A DNA stretch of 64,000 nt from Adenophora triphylla var. japonica (Eukaryota > Streptophyta > Magnoliopsida > Asterales > Campanulaceae), in NCBI GenBank assembly GCA_022495995.1, contig JAFEMH010000340.1:483501-547500 (forward strand), read 5' to 3'. Positions 32,815 through 43,089 of the stretch are shown in pieces; the first letter of the stretch is position 1; each line of letters begins with the position of its first letter. A program made the translations under genes and the position numbers. A model generated the notes under the pieces. The model ran no database searches. It had not been told where the DNA came from and worked only from the letters and a program-made list of their open reading frames with translations.

Positions 32815-34775
32815 GCGATCTCCGTCATTCCAAGGTGGAAGAATGACATTTCGCTCTCTCTTTCGATCTCCGTTATTCCAAGGTGGAAGAATAACATTTC
32901 GATCTCTCTTTCGATCTCCGTCATTCCAAGGTGGAAGAATGACATTTCGCTCTCTCTCTCCTTCGATCTCCGTTATTCCAAGGTGGAAGAATAACATTTC
33001 GATCTCTCTCGCGATCTCCGTCATTCCAAGGTGGAAGAATGACATTTCGCTCTCTCTCGCGATCTCCGTCATTCCAAGGTGGAAGAATGACATTTCGCTC
33101 TCTCTTTCGATCTCCGTCATTCCAAGGTGGAAGAATGACATTTCGATCTCTCTCGCGATCTCCGTCATTCCAAGGTGGAAGAATGACATTTCGCTCTCTC
33201 TTTCGATCTCCGTCATTCCAAGGTGGAAGAATGACATTTCGATCTCTCTCGCGATCTCCGTCATTCCAAGGTGGAAGAATGACATTTCGCTCTCTCTTTC
33301 GATCTCCGTTATTCCAAGGTGGAAGAATAACATTTCGATCTCTCTCGCGATCTCCGTCATTCCAAGGTGGAAGAATGACATTTCGTTCTATCTTTCGATC
33401 TCCGTTATTCCAAGGTGGAAGAATAACATTTCGATCTCTCTCGCGATCTCCGTCATTCCAAGGTGGAAGAATGACATTTCGCTCTCTCTTTCGATCTCCG
33501 TCATTCCAAGGTGGAAGAATGACATTTCGATCTCTCTCGCGATCTCCGTCATTCCAAGGTGGAAGAATGACATTTCGCTCTCTCTTTCAATCTCCGTTAT
33601 TCCAAGGTGGAAGAATAACATTTCGATCTCTCTCGCGATCTCCGTCATTCCAAGGTGGAAGAATGACATTTCGCTCTATCTTTTGATCTCCGTTATTCCA
33701 AGGTGGAAGAATAACATTTCGATCTCTCTCGCGATCTCCGTCATTCCAAGGTGGAAGAATGACATTTCGCTCTCTCTTTCGATCTCCGTCATTCCAAGGT
33801 GGAAGAATGACATTTCGATCTCTCTCGCGATCTCCGTCATTCCAAGGTGGAAGAATGACATTTCGCTCTCTCTTTCGATCTCCGTCATTCCAAGGTGGAA
33901 GAATGACATTTCGCTCTCTCTTTCGATCTCCGTCATTCCAAGGTGGAATGACATTTCGCTCTATCTTTCGATCTCCGTTATTCCAAGGTGGAAGAATAAC
34001 ATTTCGATCTCTCTCGCGATCTCCGTCATTCCAAGGTGGAAGAATGACATTTCGCTCTATCTTTCGATCACCGTTATTCCAAGGTGGAAGAATAACATTT
34101 CGATCTCTCTCGCGATCTCCGTCATTCCAAGGTGGAAGAATGACATTTCGCTCTATCTTTCGATCTCCGTTATTCCAAGGTGGAAGAATAACATTTCGAT
34201 CTCTCTCGCGATCTCCGTCATTCCAAGGTGGAAGAATGACATTTCGCTCTATCTTTCGATCTCCGTTATTCCAAGGTGGAAGAATAACATTTCGATCTCT
34301 CTCGCGATCTCCGTCATTCCAAAGTGGAAGAATGACATTTAGCTCTATCTTTCGATCACCGTTATTCCAAGGTGGAAGAATAACATTTCGATCTCTCTCG
34401 CGATCTCCGTCATTCCAAGGTGGAAGAATGACATTTCGCTCTATCTTTCGATCTCCGTTATTCCAAGGTGGAAGAATAACATTTCGATCTCTCTCGCGAT
34501 CTCCGTCATTCCAAGGTGGAAGAATGACATTTCGCTCTATCTTTCGATCTCCGTTATTCCAAGGTGGAAGAATAACATTTCTATCTCTCTCGTGATCTCC
34601 GTCATTCCAAAGTGGAAGAATGACATTTCGCTCTATCTTTCGATCTCCGTTATTCCAAGGTGGAAGAATAACATTTCGATCTCTCTCGCGATCTCCGTCA
34701 TTCCAAGGTGGAAGAATGACATTTCGCTCTCTCTTTCGATCTCCGTTATTCCGAGTTGGAAGAATAACATTTCGA
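32815..34775 (+). repeat. 48-bp tandem array, about 41 units, of hairpins with paired changes
   Basis: Each unit has TCTCCGT(C/T)ATTCCAAGG and GGAAGAAT(G/A)ACATTTCG. The arms GTCATTC and GAATGAC pair over 7 bp; in the other class they are GTTATTC and GAATAAC. In every unit I checked the two positions agree (C with G, T with A). Linkers CTCTCTTTCGATC and CTCTCTCGCGATC alternate. Unit length is 16 codons, so long open frames exist in several frames on both strands; these are artefacts. Confidence 0.97.
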
Positions 34776-34789
34776 TTCAGTCAAAGCTT

Positions 34790-34833
34790 GAACTACGATC
34801 AAGGCTTGATTCCTCCGGGATACGTAGGTAGCC
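34790..34833 (+). other. GAACTACG...CGTAGG stem motif, element B copy 2
   Basis: Directly after the 48-bp array. GAACTACGATCAAGGCTTGA begins it and GATACGTAGGTAGCC ends it; CTACG/CGTAG and ATTCC/GGGAT pair. GACCACTTTGGTC follows at about 34857. Confidence 0.72.
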
Positions 34834-35040
34834 TTTTATAAAAGGTCCAGCCATCCGACCACTTTGGTCACCCTGTTCCTTCGTCACTCCTCAGTGATGA
34901 AGTAATCCCTCATAGAGACCACCTTGGTCATTTCTAGCATATCCCCAGTAGGATCAATTGCTTGACCTCCTAGGTCATTTTCTATTTACCCCAGCAAGAG
35001 ACCAGTTTTCTCTTCTCCCTTCCTCAGCGGATCTTATTCC

Positions 35041-35083
35041 GAACTACGGCCTGGCTTGATTCCTCCGGGATACGTAGGTAGCC
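35041..35083 (+). other. GAACTACG...CGTAGG stem motif, element B copy 3
   Basis: GAACTACGGCCTGGCTTGAT begins it, ending GATACGTAGGTAGCC. A GACCGTCTCGGTC hairpin follows at about 35106. It lies 160 bp upstream of the 3' LTR, like the copies in A, C and D. Confidence 0.74.
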
Positions 35084-35190
35084 TTCCAAAAGGTTCAGCC
35101 ACTCGACCGTCTCGGTCATCTAATCCGTCTCGGCATTCGCCGAGATCGGATCCTTTTCTATCGACAACCCACTTGCCTTGCAAGTGACGT

Positions 35191-35202
35191 TGCCGAGGGG
35201 CT
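35191..35202 (+). other. Polypurine tract of element B
   Basis: GCCGAGGGGCT lies immediately before the LTR start TGTAAG at 35203. Confidence 0.8.
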
Positions 35203-36811
35203 TGTAAGTACCCAAATCTGGCTCATGCCTTCCGGTTAATTTTCCCGACAATTTCGGTAAGTTTTCCGGTAATTCCCCAGACCTTCCCAGCGTTCCGGAA
35301 ACATTCAGGAACTGTTTTTTATTAAATAAGGGTTGAAGAGGATCCTTCCTAATTAAGAAACATGTTTTTCTTAATTAGGAAGGAGGGTTCTAGAATTTGC
35401 CACCTTGCATGGTTCTAGAATGCTGAGTCATTCAGGATAAGCCCGCACGGCTTCATTAGCTCGCTGCTCCTGGCCACACGGCTTCATTCACCTTATCCAG
35501 ATTACCTATAAATAGAGGCCTCCTCTACCCATTTCAAGACACAACATTACCACCCCAAAAACAATACACCCACAATCAGTCACTCCCAAGACGTGAAGAA
35601 TATTGGTGAAGGCTCAAGAAGGTGAAGAAGAAGCTAAAGAAGCCATCTCCCTCCTCCTTGAAGACCCAAGACCAACCTCTCCTCCTAGCTCCGTCCGAAG
35701 AAACAAAGGAAGCAATTGGTAACCTCGCACGCCCTAACCTTGCATTTTAATTAATATACTTGCTCATTGCATTCATATATCTTGCTTGGGACTTGGCATT
35801 CATAGTTAAAGATCATATCTTTATCATCCCCTTCCCCTTTTGCATGCATTAAGACATCATTTGTCATAAAAATGTAGTCTTTTTCATAAAGGTGCATCCT
35901 TTGCACCTAAAACCCCCATTTTTTAATAAAAATGTCATCTTTATGCATCATTTGCATATAAAAATCCAATCTTTTCAATAAAAATGTATCCTTTGCATTC
36001 AAAACCCTTTTTCATGCATCACTTGCATAAAAATCCTATCTTTATGCATCACTTGCATAAAGATCATGTCTTTCAATCAAAAAGCATCATTTACTAAAAC
36101 CAAAAATGTCATCTTTTCATTAAAGAGTCATTTTTCATCATGCATTTCCCCTTTCCCCCAACCTTGGAACGGACCGGTGTAAAAGATCCTATCTTTACAT
36201 CGTTCCTTCCATTAAAGGTTCACGATTTCTTTGGAAAGGGATAACCTTGAACCCTATATCTCCGATTATCGCTTAAGAAAGAGTATGAAGCCTCTATACG
36301 AGCTCGACCGTCTTAAAGCGTAGGATTGATGGGCTAAGGACCCTCCTTTTCTAAAGAACCTCATCTTTGACCAAAAGAGAGTCATTCTCTCGATCACGCA
36401 AGTCCCGAGGGTCCCGAGGTTAAAATGCGATGATCACAAGTCAAAAGATGAGGACGGGATCATAATCCCAAATACATAAAATTCCAAGGAATCCCGAGCG
36501 ACAGCCAACAAATGGTTTGTACGTCCGGAAGACAACTTGGGACATTCCCCCCCCTTTTTCTCAAACACATGCACACAAGAAAGCACGCAAGCAAGCACGA
36601 TTACTTAAATCTTGGGAGACTTGCTCCGGCAAGGCACTTTGGGAGAACGCCAAACGTTCTTCCCAAGGGGTAACTTAACCTCCGAACCCAAGTAAAAACC
36701 TTTTTTTCAAAGTTTTGAGGTAATCAAAATGGCGTGGCGACTCCGTTTTTTCAAATAACTCGGATGTCTTCAAACTCGCGTGAATCCACAAAATTTGGGC
36801 ACACATTCACA
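35203..36811 (+). repeat. 3' LTR of element B
   Basis: 1609 bp, TATA box TATAAATA at 35507-35514. Nearly identical to the left copy except for the patch at about 35270-35305. Confidence 0.95.
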
Positions 36812-37165
36812 TGTGCGACACATCGCTTCGGCAAATTCAGCAGCAGTCTTGCACCAAAAAATGATCTAGCCCCGACTTGACGAAGCAAGTCTCGAAAACT
36901 TGCGCATACAGTTCCTAACATGCAGTGCAACACCAAAATCAAGCTCAAAACTGTGACCCAAATGGTCGTTTCATTCCAATCACGGAAGTCGAGAAAGTTA
37001 AAAAATTAATTAATTAGACCTAGGACTAGGGATTAAGAAAACTTTGTTTTTGTGTCACCTACGTGCTAACAGGTACTAAAAAGAAAGAAATAAAAAAAAA
37101 TTATGCAGGCCCACACGGCCAATATTTACAAATCCTCAGAAAATGAATGGGGAGAAAAAGGGGAA
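36812..37165 (-). other. Spacer between the DUF7745 and PMD pseudogenes
   Basis: Continues the sequence that stops at 24277 on the left of element B. Contains GCGCAAGTTTTCGAGACTTG-like text in reverse and an A-rich segment near 37080. With 24087-24277 it makes about 540 bp between the two antisense genes. No gene seen. Confidence 0.5.
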
Positions 37166-39418
37166 TCACGCCATCAAGTCACCCAAGCCGTCGTCACCTC
37201 CGCCTTCACCACCATTGGGGCTGCCGTCCCTCCTCGACCGCTTGGATCCACAAGTCGGGGTCACCGCAGAGGCTACCGTCAAAGCTGCCAAAGCCGCCTT
37301 CAGAAACAGCCGCTCGGATAGGTCCGACACCAAGGACATCAATCCCGCCATCCTGCTCGCCCCACGGTTGTAATCAGCCGCGGACATGGTGATCTGACAA
37401 CAAAAAGGGATGCTCAGATGAATTCGGATATATACACTTATATGGACGAATCCGAGAAATAGTATGAACGGAAATGTATCGAGGAGACATCGGATGGAAG
37501 GCGATAACCCTCAGGAATATGATCCGGAATCGGGATGTGGCCCATCATAGGCATGCTCCCCATCATATATGGCTAGCTCGGAGGACCATAATCTGGCGCG
37601 AAAGGCAGAGGACCTGCATACTGGGAAGAAGTGATGGGGGTTGACGAACCTGAGGCGGAGGCAGAGGTGGAAGCCCGAGCAAATGACCGCCTAGCACCTA
37701 CCAAGAGGGGACCCATTAGGCAAGGCAAGAACTCCGCATACGAAGCTCCTCGGACAATGCAATCTATCGCCGCACAACCCTCCACAAGATCAGCATAATC
37801 ATCATCAGGAATAAAGTGGGTAGGGTACATCGCCCTCGGCGGATCCGCTGGCACCATATATGGCAGTGAACCCCGGCCATGCTGAGGGAAGACTCGCTCG
37901 CCCAAATACATGGTATCCCCCTCCAGAGATACCAAAATCCTCTGCATCGCAGTGCCATCCCAAGCACGGTGAACCTCCCGTTCCACCAAGGTCCACGGAT
38001 AAAGGCCCAGCCGCTTAAACTCAATGGCTTCCAACATGGCCCGCGCCTCTGCAACCGTCAGGGTCTAGTCCTGATCTTCCTCCTCATCAACAGACCGATT
38101 AGGGTGGCTCCACCTCCTGATATCCAGAAACAGAGGGTCCCAGCTCTCCAACTCAAACTTGTACAGTCCAAATACAACGTATCCCCATATCTGTACAAGA
38201 AAACAGAACAGATTCAGTACAAAACATAGAAAAGAAGTACAGATAAAATACAGAGACAGAATCAAAAGCATACCTTCCAAGCGTAAGAATACCCCGACAG
38301 AGTATCCTTGGTATGCCTTCACGCCTCATCCATGGCGTTATAATAGAAGGCCAGTTCTGCTGAGCCCCAGTCATATGTCCTAACAACATCCAAATCAACC
38401 AACAAACCCAAGAGAGAGAGATGGGCCGTAGAAGAATGGTTCGCAAAGATGGTCTCTGACAGAATGTACCAGAGAGCACCCCGCACCAACCGATCAGTAT
38501 CTGCATTCGGCTTAATCGCATAAGCCTCAAGCTGAGTCCGGAGAGGTGATAACTCAGAAGCAAACCCCTTAACCTTGTTAGGGGCAAAACCAATCAACCG
38601 CCTCCATTCGGCTGGGCTCACAGGCTTATAACCCGTAATCTTCGGGAGGGCCTCACCGGTGAACTCCAACCCCGTGATAGCCAGAAAATCCGTCGGGGTC
38701 TTGGTAGATTCCCCGAAGCGAAGATGCACAGTGTGGGTAGTGTTCCACCATCTCTCTCGGATCGCCTGAAGGAATTGGGAGTTCGCCTCATCCCCTGGAT
38801 GTTGTCGACGAAGGTCAGAAGCCCCGTTTGGGCCATCCTAGCTCGAACGCCATTTAAGCCCTTGATTTTGTCCCATAAGGCCTTGGCAAGCTTCAGACTC
38901 CCACTGCAATTCTTGGTTGGCTTGTACGACTGCAAAACAGAGGAAAAGCGAAAGGGCAATGTTAAAAATCATCCCATGGAAAAAAATCAAAGAAATAAAA
39001 GAAAATTCTCATTGAGGCATTTCATCGAACACTTGGCGTACGCACAAGAAAAGCATGCCCAAAGATGCATTTGACCACCCGAATCAACCCCTCCTACAAT
39101 CCATGATATGTAGGGGACTCATACACACACAATGCAACGTCAAACATCCAACAAATTCAACAAAATCGAAGCATGCAAGATAGAACCAAGTTCTAGACAA
39201 AAACAAGAAAAACTGCCAATTTGATGAAATTGGGATTCAAAAAATGTATTCAAATGCAATGCAATGCACGAAATGAGAAGTGAGAGAGAAGCTCTTACCA
39301 AACCTTCACGAACGGCGTGAGAAATGTGGATACCCCTATCGAAAGTGAGGTCATCACGGGGGTAATCCTTGCCAAGCAAATGACTCCCCAAAATTGGATT
39401 CTTCGTTTCTTGTGCCAT
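37166..39418 (-). pseudogene. Antisense PMD (aminotransferase-like plant mobile domain) gene, multi-exon, inactivated
   Basis: Four exons on the minus strand: 39418-39299, 38929-38274, 38190 to about 37480, and 37393-37166. Introns at 38930-39298 and 38191-38273 have GT..AG ends. Exon 2 carries the PMD signature: SLKLAKALWDKIKGLNGVRA, HLRFGESTKTPTDFLAITGL, RGALWYILSETIFANH, then LDVVRTYDWGSAELAFYY. Exon 3 starts IWGYVVFGLYKFELESWDPLF, the usual tryptophan segment. The last exon is Gly/Asp-rich. Breaks: frameshift near 38790 and in-frame stops at 38319, 38065 and 37573, all explainable by C-to-T change. PMD proteins include MAIN and MAIL1, host factors in silencing, and many copies ride in Gypsy elements. 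This copy lies upstream of the array and LTR of element C, in antisense. Confidence 0.85.
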
Positions 39419-39849
39419 CGATATTGGAAGAAGAAGGGATTGAGGGTTGATTAAAGGAAGGAATCAACGAACAACAAGCAAAAAATTGCAGAGAAAAAAT
39501 CGCCTTGGCTCGAGCTGGGAAAGAAAATTTGAAAATAAGTGTTTTCAAAATAAACAACAGCTGCTGTTATATTGCCCCGACAGTGGATGGATCGCACGAG
39601 ACAAGCTATCTCGCGTGAGATATACCTTCTGGAAATGTACGAAATTGTCCCCGACAATAAGCGTCTACGCAACGTCAAAATTCAAAATTTTGACACATTT
39701 ACCCTTGGAAGTAACACACTAGCAAGGAAATGTGGAAAAATTGCCACCGCAAGTCACGGAATGAGCCGATCGTGACACCCGCACGATCGCCCGATACGGC
39801 ACCAATCGCCCAAAAATGATTGATCCAGAGATCAACTCATTCCACACGA
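39419..39849 (-). other. Upstream region of the antisense PMD gene
   Basis: Contains GGATCGCACGAGACAAGC and ATCTCGCGTGAGATA (about 39587-39623), a palindrome pair like that in LTR C at 55912-55938 and similar to TTTCGCGCGAGAT at 24251. It could be promoter DNA for the antisense gene; no TATA box is certain. Confidence 0.45.
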
Positions 39850-40290
39850 TTCAACGCCCAGACAGGTGAATCGTCAAAAGAAAAGCCCGATTCAATGCCC
39901 AGACAGGTGAATCGTAAAAAGAAAAGCCCGATTCAACGCCCAGACAGGTGAATCGTCAAAAGAGAAGCCCGATTCAGAGCCCAGACAGGTGGATCGTCAA
40001 AAGAAAAGCCCGATTCAACGCCCAGACAGGTGGATCGTCAAATCAAAAGCCCGGTTCAATGCCCAGACAGGTGAATCGTCATCACAAAAGCCCGATTCAA
40101 TGCCCAAACAGGTGAATCATCATTCTCAACAAGAAAAAGCCCGATTCGGAGCCCAGACAGGCGAATCGTCACAAAACCGACAGGATTCAAAGGATCGAAC
40201 AGGTAAGCCTTTGTTTTCTAACATATTTTCCCGCAGGTTCGGAGCCCAGACAGGCGAATCTTCAGACAGACAGGTATATTCAGAATTGGA
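39850..40290 (+). repeat. 41-bp tandem array of hairpins, about ten units, in element C
   Basis: Unit: CGATTCAACGCCCAGACAGG then TGAATCGTCAAAAG. CGATTCA pairs with TGAATCG. Units near 40140 read CGATTCG with CGAATCG, a paired A:T to G:C change. The loop GCCCAGACAGG is constant. Confidence 0.93.
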
Positions 40291-40398
40291 TCTTGATTTT
40301 ATTCCTCAATATGAATTTACCTTTTCAAAATCAAAATCTCTTCGATTTTCAAAATGATTTTCAAAATACCTAAAGCAGCCTTTTCGTGTTTTGGAGTC

Positions 40399-40444
40399 GA
40401 ACTATATTATGGTCTGATTCTCCGATAGAGATACGTAGGAAGCC
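40399..40444 (+). other. Stem motif in element C (diverged)
   Basis: GAACTATATTATGGTCTGAT starts it and GATACGTAGGAAGCC ends it. The inner helix is TTCTC with GAGAT in place of ATTCC with GGGAT, so pairing is kept with other bases; the outer CTACG arm has decayed. Confidence 0.6.
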
Positions 40445-40519
40445 GTGCGACCCGACCATCCCGATGTTTAGAAGGATGTCTTTTCTATCGTCGACATGAC
40501 TTCTTCCATAAGACTTGTC

Positions 40520-40531
40520 GACGAGGGGCTA
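40520..40531 (+). other. Polypurine tract of element C
   Basis: GACGAGGGGCTA immediately before TGTAGACACC. Confidence 0.75.
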
Positions 40532-40580
40532 TGTAGACACCCCATTCTGAACCCATCGGAGCACATTTATACCGCTCTAA
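40532..40580 (+). repeat. LTR C, first part
   Basis: First 49 bp (TGTAGACACCCCATTCTGAA onward), cut by element D; the sequence resumes at 55774. Confidence 0.65.
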
Positions 40581-41019
40581 GTTTCTGAAATTACCCGGGT
40601 TTTCGCGCGGGAGCGAAACGCGGTTGTCTTTCGCGGAGGGTTGGTGTCTGAGACCTCGCTTTTCGGGAAGGAAGAGGAGTCGCCACGCGGTTTTGTATTT
40701 TGAGCCCAAACGTTGAGAAACGGCTTTAGTGAGAAAAAGGTGTCATTTTTATTGGTAGCAAAAACTTAGGAAAAGGCTTTTGAAAACGGGGAGTCATTTT
40801 TATTGGTAGCAAAAACGAGTAAAAAGTTTTTTGAGTACCAGAGATTGTTAGGTTCGGAGGTTATGTTACGTTTCGGGAAGAGTATTACGAGATCACCCGA
40901 AACGCCTCGTATGACGAGTCTTTCTACCTTTCTAGAAAACGTGTGAATGTGTGTGTGTGTGTGTGTGTGTTTGCATTTTTGAAATGGGGGCTTGAATGAC
41001 AAGCTTAATCTTGGTTTGA

Positions 41020-41240
41020 ATGTCAAACGTTGATTAGGTGACCTGTTTGAAAAGGCGAGCGTTTGAATGACAAACGTCGTTTTTGTGACGGAAATGAGTG
41101 TTTGCGTGGCAAATGTCGATTTTGAGTTTGAAATGAGCGTTTGAGTGGAAAACGTCGATTTTGAGACGAAAATGAGCATTCGCGTGGCAAACGTCGGTTT
41201 TGAGACGGAAATGAGCGTTTGTGTGGCTAACGTCAATTTT
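41020..41240 (-). repeat. 39-bp array in LTR D (GAGCGTTTG...CAAACGTC hairpins)
   Basis: About six units with GCGTTTGCGTGGCAAACGTC and TTTTGAGACGGAAAT. GCGTTTG pairs with CAAACGTC. Matches 53893-54085 in the other LTR and the units at 44214-44350 in the 3' region of D. Confidence 0.88.
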
Positions 41241-41479
41241 GAGCTTTTTTGAAAGAGAGTTCGAAGGACGAACTCCGGTTTTGAACCGGGCGAGTCATTG
41301 TTAACGATTTTTACGGGAAAAAGCGTATTAAATGATTTTGAGTGTCAAATGGCGGCTTTTAGTTTGAAGATGAGCGTTTGGATGCCAAACGTCATTTCGC
41401 GCGTTTTGAAAGAGAGTTCGAAGGACGAACTCCGATTTTGAACCGGGCATTACATTGTTAACGATTTTACGGGAAAAAC

Positions 41480-41870
41480 GTATTAAATGATATGCAATCA
41501 ACGAATCGGGTTGCGACTCGGACTTTGATAAGTAAATACTATCATGATCCAAACGGCTCGGACTTTGTAAATGACAGTATTTAAAGTGCGGCACCAACGG
41601 AATCAAACGACCCGGAATTGTAAAGTACGATCAACGAGCCAAACGGCTCGAAATTGTAAAGTACGATCAACGAGCCAAACGGCTTGGAATTGTAAATGAC
41701 GATCGACGAGCTAAAACGACTCGGAATTGTAAATGACGTTCGACGGATCAAACGGTCCGGAATTGTAAATGACAGAGAAGTAAATGACGATCGACGGATC
41801 GATCGATCCGAAATTGTAAAGTTGCGATCAACGAACCAAACGGTTCGGAATTGTAAATGACATAAAAGTA
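41480..41870 (-). repeat. About 36-bp array in LTR D with covarying hairpins
   Basis: Units of GGAATTGTAAATGACGATCG plus a hairpin: GAGCC/GGCTC, GAACC/GGTTC, GGATC/GGTCC or GATCC, all round AAAC or GATC. Both arms change together in most units. The other LTR repeats this at about 54340-54710, with GATCC/GGATC near 54390. Confidence 0.9.
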
Positions 41871-42427
41871 ATGGAACGGGGTCGGAATGCCATTTTAACC
41901 CGAGATTACTTCTCTTACGGGAAGAGAAGAGGATCAGGGACTAAAACGTATCGGACCCCGTTAGACGGTGACGTCTACATTTTGAGAGTGAGAGAGGGAG
42001 CTACCTATGGCTAGGGTCGGCTCCTTTGGCTCGGGAGGACGTATACGGGATACGAAAAGGTGTTTCGGAAGTGTTTGGGCAGAGTTTCCCCTTTTATTTG
42101 GTGCTTAGGAACCTAGGGATTTGGGCAGCCTTTCGACTTGTGTCGGTTTAGCCTACGATCAGAATCTACCGACGAGTAGCACGAGGGCCCTCGAAGAGTA
42201 GAGAATTCCGCCGACGAGTAGCACGAGGGCCCCCGAAGAGCAGAAGAAAGACAAGCCTTTTGTGCTTGGGGTGGAGGGAGGAGAATTTGTATGTTGAAAT
42301 GTGAAGGAGGGAGGAGTATTTATAGGATGAAAAAACTTGGAGGAGGGAGAAAATACTTGGAGGTTAAGAAAATGGAGTGGAGAGGAAGCTTCTTTGCTTA
42401 GCCTGGTGGGTTTCAGCCTTGGGGAAA

Positions 42428-42534
42428 GAGTTCGGCCGGACCTCTCTTGCATTTGGGGATATTTTGATCATTTGGCCTTGAGTTTGACATGTCTTGGACA
42501 CGTATTTATGCTGCAGAAAGAGTCCGGCCGGACT
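42428..42534. repeat. Pair of GGCCGG palindromes in LTR D
   Basis: AGTTCGGCCGGACCT at about 42428 and AGTCCGGCCGGACT, a perfect 14-bp palindrome, at 42521-42534. The right LTR has the same pair near 55280 and 55372. Confidence 0.8.
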
Positions 42535-42914
42535 GTACCTGAAATTGGCTATATTTCCTTATTGAACAAGCCATATGCATAGATCTTGTTCTCGCGTTCG
42601 ATTTGATATGTGGTGGACCCAAAACGGAGTTCGTATGAGGGAGTTATGACCTCCGGAAGTCGGGACGCTCGAAAACGCGAAATCGAATCCCGGAAGACCC
42701 CGAAAAGTGCATTTTTTCGGGGAAAGCTGTACTTTTACGTGTGATAACGTGTGTTGAGTAAACTTTGATGTTGGGATGCACGGGGCAGTCCCGGGATGTC
42801 TCGTTGGCTTGAGAACGGGGAACTTAACGGGTTCCAGTTAACCTGGAGCGGGCCAGTTAACGGATTTTGGTTAACTTTTAACGGATTTTGACGATCCGGA
42901 TTTGGGTACTTACA

Positions 42915-42926
42915 GTTAGCCCCTCG
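42915..42926 (-). other. Polypurine tract of element D
   Basis: Minus strand CGAGGGGCTAAC, immediately before the LTR start TGTAAG. Confidence 0.8.
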
Positions 42927-43040
42927 ACGACGATGTCACTTTCGAAGGAAGTGGGGTCATCGAAAAAGATAAGGATCCAAATCGGGGGATACCTCACTTT
43001 GAAAGACCTGAGAGGTCAGCTGGCTGGACCAATATCAAAA

Positions 43041-43085
43041 GGATTCCTACGTATCCCGAGCGGGAATCAAGCCGATCGTAGTTTG
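43041..43085 (-). other. GAACTACG-type stem motif in element D
   Basis: Minus strand begins CAAACTACGATCGGCTTGAT and ends GATACGTAGGAATCC. The inner helix is ATTCCC with GGGAT, the outer one CTACG with CGTAG. It lies 120 bp from the purine tract, as in A, B and C. Confidence 0.72.
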
Positions 43086-43089
43086 TAGG

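Larger units (their letters stand above)
24278..36811 (+). mobile_element. Element B: non-autonomous Tat/Ogre-like Ty3/Gypsy element
   Basis: LTRs of 1613 and 1609 bp, flanks CGTGC (24273-24277) and TGTGC (36812-36816) fitting a 5-bp duplication with one transition. The primer site is the arginine-tRNA type used by Tat/Ogre. Internal DNA holds a leader with a 63-bp array, a degenerate gag with duplicated zinc-knuckle modules, spacers, a three-copy repeat of about 110 bp, a 48-bp array of about 41 copies and three stem motifs before the purine tract. I find no protease, reverse transcriptase, RNase H or integrase motif in any frame. This fits gag-only non-autonomous elements (TR-GAG type). Element D is a close structural relative in opposite orientation. 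Confidence 0.93.
40586..42914 (-). repeat. 3' LTR of element D (left copy)
   Basis: Plus strand runs TGAAATTACCC to GGTACTTACA. Minus-strand TATA box TATAAATA at 42317-42324. Contains a GT microsatellite (40949-40972), a 39-bp array (41020-41240), an array of about 36 bp (41480-41870), a duplicated GACGAGTAGCACGAGGGCCC (42172 and 42215) and the palindromes near 42430 and 42521. Differs from the right copy at scattered bases and small indels. Confidence 0.94.

Noticed and set aside
32609..34831. Very long open frames (up to 577 codons) across the 48-bp array, on both strands
   Set aside because: The unit is 48 bp, so any unit without a stop stays open in every copy. Several frames on both strands are open at once, with low-complexity repeats. 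No start context or domain supports a protein.
37103..37392. Plus-strand frames opposite the last PMD exon
   Set aside because: They mirror the minus-strand exon with its splice acceptor at 37394-37395; no independent support.
40949..40972. GT run as a regulatory signal
   Set aside because: Simple microsatellite present in both D LTRs with different length; nothing else marks it.
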